NCBI GenBank assembly: GCA_902494035.1
Contig: CABURV010000027.1
Location: 1 to 24,934, forward strand
DNA length: 24,934 bases
Reading direction: 5' to 3'
From: an uncultured Collinsella sp.
GTDB lineage: Bacteria; Actinomycetota; Coriobacteriia; Coriobacteriales; Coriobacteriaceae
The translations under genes and the position numbers were made by a program. This document shows, one piece after another, positions 21,779 to 24,934 of this stretch. Position 1 is the stretch's first letter; each line of letters opens with the position of its first letter. The notes under the pieces are model-generated. The model did not search any database and was not told the DNA's origin. It saw only the letters and a program-made list of their open reading frames with translations.

Positions 21779-24220
21779 CTACCCCAGCGAGCGGTTGAGG
21801 GAGCCAAGCTCGTCGTTGCCCATGGTGCGCCACATTTGGAAGATGCAACCGCGTGCCAGGAAAAAGAAGCCGTTGTCGACCAGTTGAACAGCGGCATCTG
21901 CCAGCTGATTGGTCACCGCGGACACTGGCGGCAACTCGAGTCCAGCCTTGCGGATGGTCTCGACCGCTTCCTCGAACGTCGGAGGCTCGCTGACGCCCAT
22001 CTCGTTCATAAGGCCCTGCATTTCTTCCAGCGCGCTGCTGCCCGACTCCTCGCCGCGCGGCACCAGACGGTAACAAGCCAGCGCCAGGTCGAGCTGATCG
22101 CAATTCCAATAGGCAAACGCCAAGCGATAGAATAGGTAGCCGATTGCAGAACGATCGCTGGCAATACGTAGGCCGTGGCGCGCCACCTCGATAATCTCGT
22201 CAAAGCGCTCCAGACGCGCAAGCACGTTGATGAGCGCAAAGTGCGATTGCATGGACGAGCGCGCCAGATCGTAAAGATGGCGCACCTCGGGCAGTGCTCG
22301 TTCAAAGTCCTCTTGCTCGGCGTAAAAGCTGCAGATCTCGTGCTGGGCAAAGTACAGCGCATCGGGCGCACGAAGGATCCGCACAGAGCGGTCTTCTTCC
22401 AACACCGGTAGCACCATGCGCACCAGCTGGTTATCGCAAAACTGCGTTTGAACCGGACCTGTCGCCAAAAGCTCGGCGACGGCGCACTTAGCCTCCAACT
22501 CCTCGACAAGACGGGAAAAGCCTTCAAAAGCACCTGTACGGTCGACTTTTGTCTGCTCGCGCAATTCAACAACACGGGCCACGTATGGGTCGTCGTCCTC
22601 TTCCATGACCTCCAACTCGTCAGCCGTATCGGCAAGCAGCAGATCGCGCAGCGCCGGCGGCAGCGTGCGATGGTCATCACGCGGACGAGCATGAACCTCC
22701 GCAGGCTCAATCGTCTCCGGAGCGGTTGACTCATACGCCTCAAGCACACGCTTGCACGGCATATCGTCCATGTCCATGCTCTCAAGATCCTTGGCGACAG
22801 GCACGCAATCGGCCAGATAGGCCGCGCGCCCAAAGAAATACGTTGCGACAACGCGCTCGCCCTGCTCACTGTCGGGAGCAGCAATCTGCACATAGCAGCG
22901 CGTGATGCAGGCGCCCGCGGCAAAACACGCTGCCGCAAGTGTGAGTGCCACGCGCGCATCGTGCTCCGCGGCCCAGATCGCACGCGTGTCCTCGTCCAGC
23001 TCGCGCCAGGCGTCATCTTGGGCGTCGTATTCACGTTGCGGCATGGCATCCACGACAGAGTGCCCAAACCGAACGAGCATAATCCCCTCGGCAACGTTTG
23101 CCCGATAGGTATAGTCGAGCCGCGTGACCACGTTGAGCGCCTCAACGATTCGCGCAAAACGCGTGCGCACGTCCCACTCGCCGCCCGGCTGGCACGAAAC
23201 CGTTCCCGGCTTGGCCCACGGGTTATCGCTCGAAGCCGTATCGAGCAGTCGGGGAACATCGTTGGTCGTCTTGGCGATATGCCACGCATCAAAGAGCGCG
23301 CAGCCCTCAAGGCTCGGCGAGGATGCCGCGGGGGCCAATCCGGCCCCGATGCGCTCAAGGATGCCGGAGAGGCGGTTGAGACGGCACTCGATGGCAAGCA
23401 GCATGTCAATCTCGTCCTGGTCCAACAGGCTACGATCAAAATTGAGATAGAAAATCTTTGAGCGATCAATGCGAGCCAGGCTCATCTCGGACTTGGCAGC
23501 GATGGTGCGCAGGCGGGGCAAGTCAATTTCGCTCATAAGGGCGGCGGCATAGCGCTCGATACCGCTCGGATTCTCGGCATGGTCAACGCGGTAAAGCAGC
23601 GTCTCGATAGCGTCAGGTAGCGGTGCCGTGTTAAAGCCCAAAAACACCTCGACCGGCTCGGGCAACTTTACGAGCTTGATCTTGTCGACTACGTTTTGCA
23701 TACCCTCGTCGAGTCCGCCGGCGTCCGCCGTGTTCACAATAGCGCTTTCGGAGTTGGCAAATATCACGTAGCGCAAGAACATCGAGGCCATGAACTCGCC
23801 GTAAGGAAGGGCGCGGGTCGAATTCCATGTCTCGTGGTCGGACTGCTCGCGCATGGGGCCTTCGGGAGAGCCGGCAGTTTGCGCACACGCGCGCATTGCA
23901 CCGTTGGCTTCCCTTACCATAATCTCACCAATACTGGAATCCGACTCGTCAAGGACCAGTTCCATGTCGGGATCGTTGGGCAGCGGAGCCTCGCAGACGG
24001 GGCGGTCCACCTTGTACACCTCACCCGAAACGCTTACGTAGCCCAAAAGCGACACATGACTTTTGCCAACGAATTCGACGACATAACAAGATTCATGCTG
24101 GTCCTCGCCAAAGAGTTTCCAGACCACGCCATATGAGCGCCCCGCAGGCTGCTCGGGCATCGCCGGAAAGCGCTTTTTGGGATCGAGAAACCTGAGCCTG
24201 TATGTCGGACGCTCTGCCAC
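21779..24220 (-). CDS. Large protein of unknown function with TPR-like C-terminus
   Basis: I do not recognise this 813-residue protein. It has no signal peptide or membrane helix. The first 100 residues look beta-rich (RSYGVVWKLFGEDQHESCYVVEF and following). The middle is mostly helical, with many Ala, Arg, Asp and Glu residues. An acidic stretch EVMEEDDDPYV lies near residue 550. From roughly residue 620 to 740 there are helix pairs such as ICSFYAEQEDFERALPEVRHLYDLA and FAYWNCDQLDLALACYRLVPRG, which resemble tetratricopeptide repeats and suggest protein-protein contacts. The start is GTG 24220 with AGGGTG about seven bases upstream. A GTCGCGG-ATGGG-CCGCGAC hairpin (24258-24276) lies in its upstream region. 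It is apparently monocistronic between tRNA loci, and no clear terminator follows it. Confidence 0.85.
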   Translation of the reverse strand: MAERPTYRLRFLDPKKRFPAMPEQPAGRSYGVVWKLFGEDQHESCYVVEFVGKSHVSLLGYVSVSGEVYKVDRPVCEAPLPNDPDMELVLDESDSSIGEIMVREANGAMRACAQTAGSPEGPMREQSDHETWNSTRALPYGEFMASMFLRYVIFANSESAIVNTADAGGLDEGMQNVVDKIKLVKLPEPVEVFLGFNTAPLPDAIETLLYRVDHAENPSGIERYAAALMSEIDLPRLRTIAAKSEMSLARIDRSKIFYLNFDRSLLDQDEIDMLLAIECRLNRLSGILERIGAGLAPAASSPSLEGCALFDAWHIAKTTNDVPRLLDTASSDNPWAKPGTVSCQPGGEWDVRTRFARIVEALNVVTRLDYTYRANVAEGIMLVRFGHSVVDAMPQREYDAQDDAWRELDEDTRAIWAAEHDARVALTLAAACFAAGACITRCYVQIAAPDSEQGERVVATYFFGRAAYLADCVPVAKDLESMDMDDMPCKRVLEAYESTAPETIEPAEVHARPRDDHRTLPPALRDLLLADTADELEVMEEDDDPYVARVVELREQTKVDRTGAFEGFSRLVEELEAKCAVAELLATGPVQTQFCDNQLVRMVLPVLEEDRSVRILRAPDALYFAQHEICSFYAEQEDFERALPEVRHLYDLARSSMQSHFALINVLARLERFDEIIEVARHGLRIASDRSAIGYLFYRLAFAYWNCDQLDLALACYRLVPRGEESGSSALEEMQGLMNEMGVSEPPTFEEAVETIRKAGLELPPVSAVTNQLADAAVQLVDNGFFFLARGCIFQMWRTMGNDELGSLNRSLG

Positions 24221-24344
24221 GAAATATCACCCTGATCGGTCGTTGAGAGAAGGAGTGGTCGCGGATGGGCCGCGACACCTACTCGGAATCTTACACGAGT
24301 CGACAGGAAATCGTCCCTTTGGACGAAAGCACTCAAGCTGGCGC

Positions 24345-24403
24345 AAAAGAAAAGCCCCCGTTGCCGGGAGCTTTAAAATCAATTGGTGCGGCGTATAGGA
24401 TTC
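24345..24403 (-). pseudogene. tRNA-Arg 3'-end fragment with duplicated terminator
   Basis: This 59-bp segment matches 24535-24593 at 56 positions. It holds a terminator hairpin (AAGCCCCCG / CGGGAGCTT, 24352-24373) and only the last 20 nt of tRNA-Arg with CCA (24384-24403). Identity breaks in the T-loop directly after GGATTC, the same point (T-loop) as at the serine locus. Confidence 0.85.
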
Positions 24404-24534
24404 CGCGCATCCGCTGCGCGGATCCGCACCGGCTTCGCCCGCCTGCCGGCGCGCTCGCCCGCGGGCTAAAAACGCTCCGCGTTTTCTTTACGCCCGCGCC
24501 TCGACCGAGGTTCGAATCCATGCAGTGCTTACGT
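24404..24534. repeat. tRNA-associated hairpin core, arginine locus
   Basis: This 131-bp GC-rich non-coding segment is homologous in layout to 21423-21555. It holds a GCGCATCCGC/GCGGATCCGC-type hairpin, a CCGGCTTC word, and a nested stem with CGCGGGC (24460-24466) pairing GCCCGCG (24492-24498) around AAAACGC-TCC-GCGTTTT (24469-24485). A plus-strand T-arm GGTTCGAATCC follows at 24509-24519. It has no open frame that I believe is a gene. Confidence 0.75.
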
Positions 24535-24563
24535 AAAAGAAAAGCCCCCGTTGCCGGGAGCTT
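24535..24563 (-). terminator. Intrinsic terminator of the first tRNA-Arg
   Basis: Minus-strand AAGCTCCCG, loop GCAA, CGGGGGCTT (one G-U pair) is followed by TTCTTTT. A near-identical copy lies 190 bp further on in the direction of transcription (24345-24373). Confidence 0.85.
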
Positions 24564-24573
24564 TAATCTCAAA

Positions 24574-24650
24574 TGGTGCGGCGTATAGGATTCGAACCTA
24601 TGACGTTCTGATTCGTAGTCAGACCCTCTATCCAGCTGAGGTAACGCCGC
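24574..24650 (-). tRNA. tRNA-Arg(ACG), copy 1
   Basis: A complete 77-nt tRNA with encoded CCA: acceptor GCGGCGT / ACGCCGC, anticodon arm TCTGA-CTACGAA-TCAGA with anticodon ACG (wobble A expected to become inosine, reading CGN codons), T-arm ATAGG-TTCGAAT-CCTAT, discriminator A. It is identical to the copy at 24839-24915. Confidence 0.97.
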
Positions 24651-24800
24651 GACTTGTTGATTATTATGCACACCGACTGAATAAAGGTCAAGCGTTTTTC
24701 AAAAAAAGTTATTGAATTTGATTTTTACTCATTTGACGCAATCGATCGACTCGATACTTTCAAACACGGCAAAAGCAACTTCTCAAGTATGTCGACATAT
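24651..24800. other. AT-rich spacer between the tRNA-Arg genes
   Basis: No gene is seen. The spacer is clearly more AT-rich than the rest of the window. It contains the tRNA-Arg promoter at 24663-24691 and a perfect 12-bp palindrome TATGTCGACATA at 24788-24799, next to the terminator of the second tRNA-Arg. Confidence 0.5.
24663..24691 (-). promoter_or_regulatory. Promoter of tRNA-Arg copy 1
   Basis: Minus-strand TTGACC (24691-24686) and CATAAT (24668-24663) are exactly 17 bp apart, ending 12 bp before the tRNA 5' end. This is the strongest promoter match in the window. Confidence 0.75.
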
Positions 24801-24827
24801 AAGAAAAGCCTCCGTTACCGGAGGCTT
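24801..24827 (-). terminator. Intrinsic terminator of the second tRNA-Arg
   Basis: Perfect 9-bp arms AAGCCTCCG (24806-24814) and CGGAGGCTT (24819-24827) around TTAC; on the minus strand TTTTCTT follows. It differs from the two copies at the first tRNA-Arg, so it is not part of that recent duplication. Confidence 0.88.
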
Positions 24828-24838
24828 TAAAGTTCAGT

Positions 24839-24915
24839 TGGTGCGGCGTATAGGATTCGAACCTATGACGTTCTGATTCGTAGTCAGACCCTCTATCCAG
24901 CTGAGGTAACGCCGC
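24839..24915 (-). tRNA. tRNA-Arg(ACG), copy 2
   Basis: Identical over all 77 nt to copy 1, including anticodon ACG and encoded CCA. A partial TATATG-like -10 lies just upstream before the window ends. This copy has no associated hairpin core within the visible sequence. Confidence 0.97.
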
Positions 24916-24934
24916 AGCGCAAGACATATAAAAC

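Noticed and set aside
21380..22135. 251-codon plus-strand frame over the tRNA-Ser region
   Set aside because: It reads through a tRNA fragment, hairpins, a real tRNA and into the antisense of the 813-residue gene; the translation is that of tRNA and repeat DNA.
1..24934. CRISPR array or defence island
   Set aside because: The repeats found are one- or two-copy units with hairpins, not regularly spaced short repeats with unique spacers, and no cas, restriction or abortive-infection gene was recognised.

Overview
The window reads as a high-GC actinobacterial chromosome segment, most likely from the gut Coriobacteriia and plausibly Collinsella. This is an inference from base composition, the tandem YhgE/Pip genes, the VanRS-like/dacA cluster and the intergenic repeat style; no 16S or database search was available. 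There are 17 supported protein genes (16 on the minus strand, only dacA on the plus strand), three tRNA genes on the minus strand, and several structured repeats. No phage, transposase, restriction, toxin-antitoxin or CRISPR gene was seen.

Layout from left to right. 1-214: a non-coding block of two strong inverted repeats. 215-2824: an M20D amidohydrolase feeding translationally into an MFS carrier, read from 2824 down to 215. 2941-3924: a DMT/EamA permease with its own promoter and terminator. 3940-4263: a structured intergenic region with a 100-nt nested hairpin. 4264-9270: two tandem YhgE/Pip-domain membrane proteins, abutting stop to start. 9304-9546: intergenic, with a putative operator/promoter and two repeat-like hairpins. 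9547-11571: htpG, with a terminator-like hairpin in its leader. 11774-14378: cpsC-cpsD-cpsB (Wzz-like modulator, tyrosine kinase, PHP phosphatase) followed by a GNAT acetyltransferase, with no glycosyltransferases beside them.

14574-17670: pstB followed by a PhoB-like regulator and a PhoR-like kinase, a phosphate-type module without pstSCA or phoU. 17774-21271: a VanR/VanS-like two-component system divergent from a secreted D-alanyl-D-alanine carboxypeptidase (dacA); this suggests a cell-wall-responsive pair with a peptidoglycan-trimming enzyme, and no vanHAX genes are present. 21779-24220: an 813-residue protein of unknown function with a TPR-like C-terminal region.

The most unusual signal is at the tRNA genes. 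tRNA-Ser(GCU) at 21596-21686 and tRNA-Arg(ACG) at 24574-24650 are unrelated genes, but each is followed (in its direction of transcription) by the same kind of unit. That unit is an approximately 58-bp direct repeat holding the tRNA 3' end, CCA and terminator, separated by an approximately 132-bp GC-rich core that folds into hairpins and carries an antisense T-arm. The repeat periods are 191 and 190 bp, and the two cores are recognisably homologous. This looks like a small non-coding element that targets or copies tRNA 3' ends.
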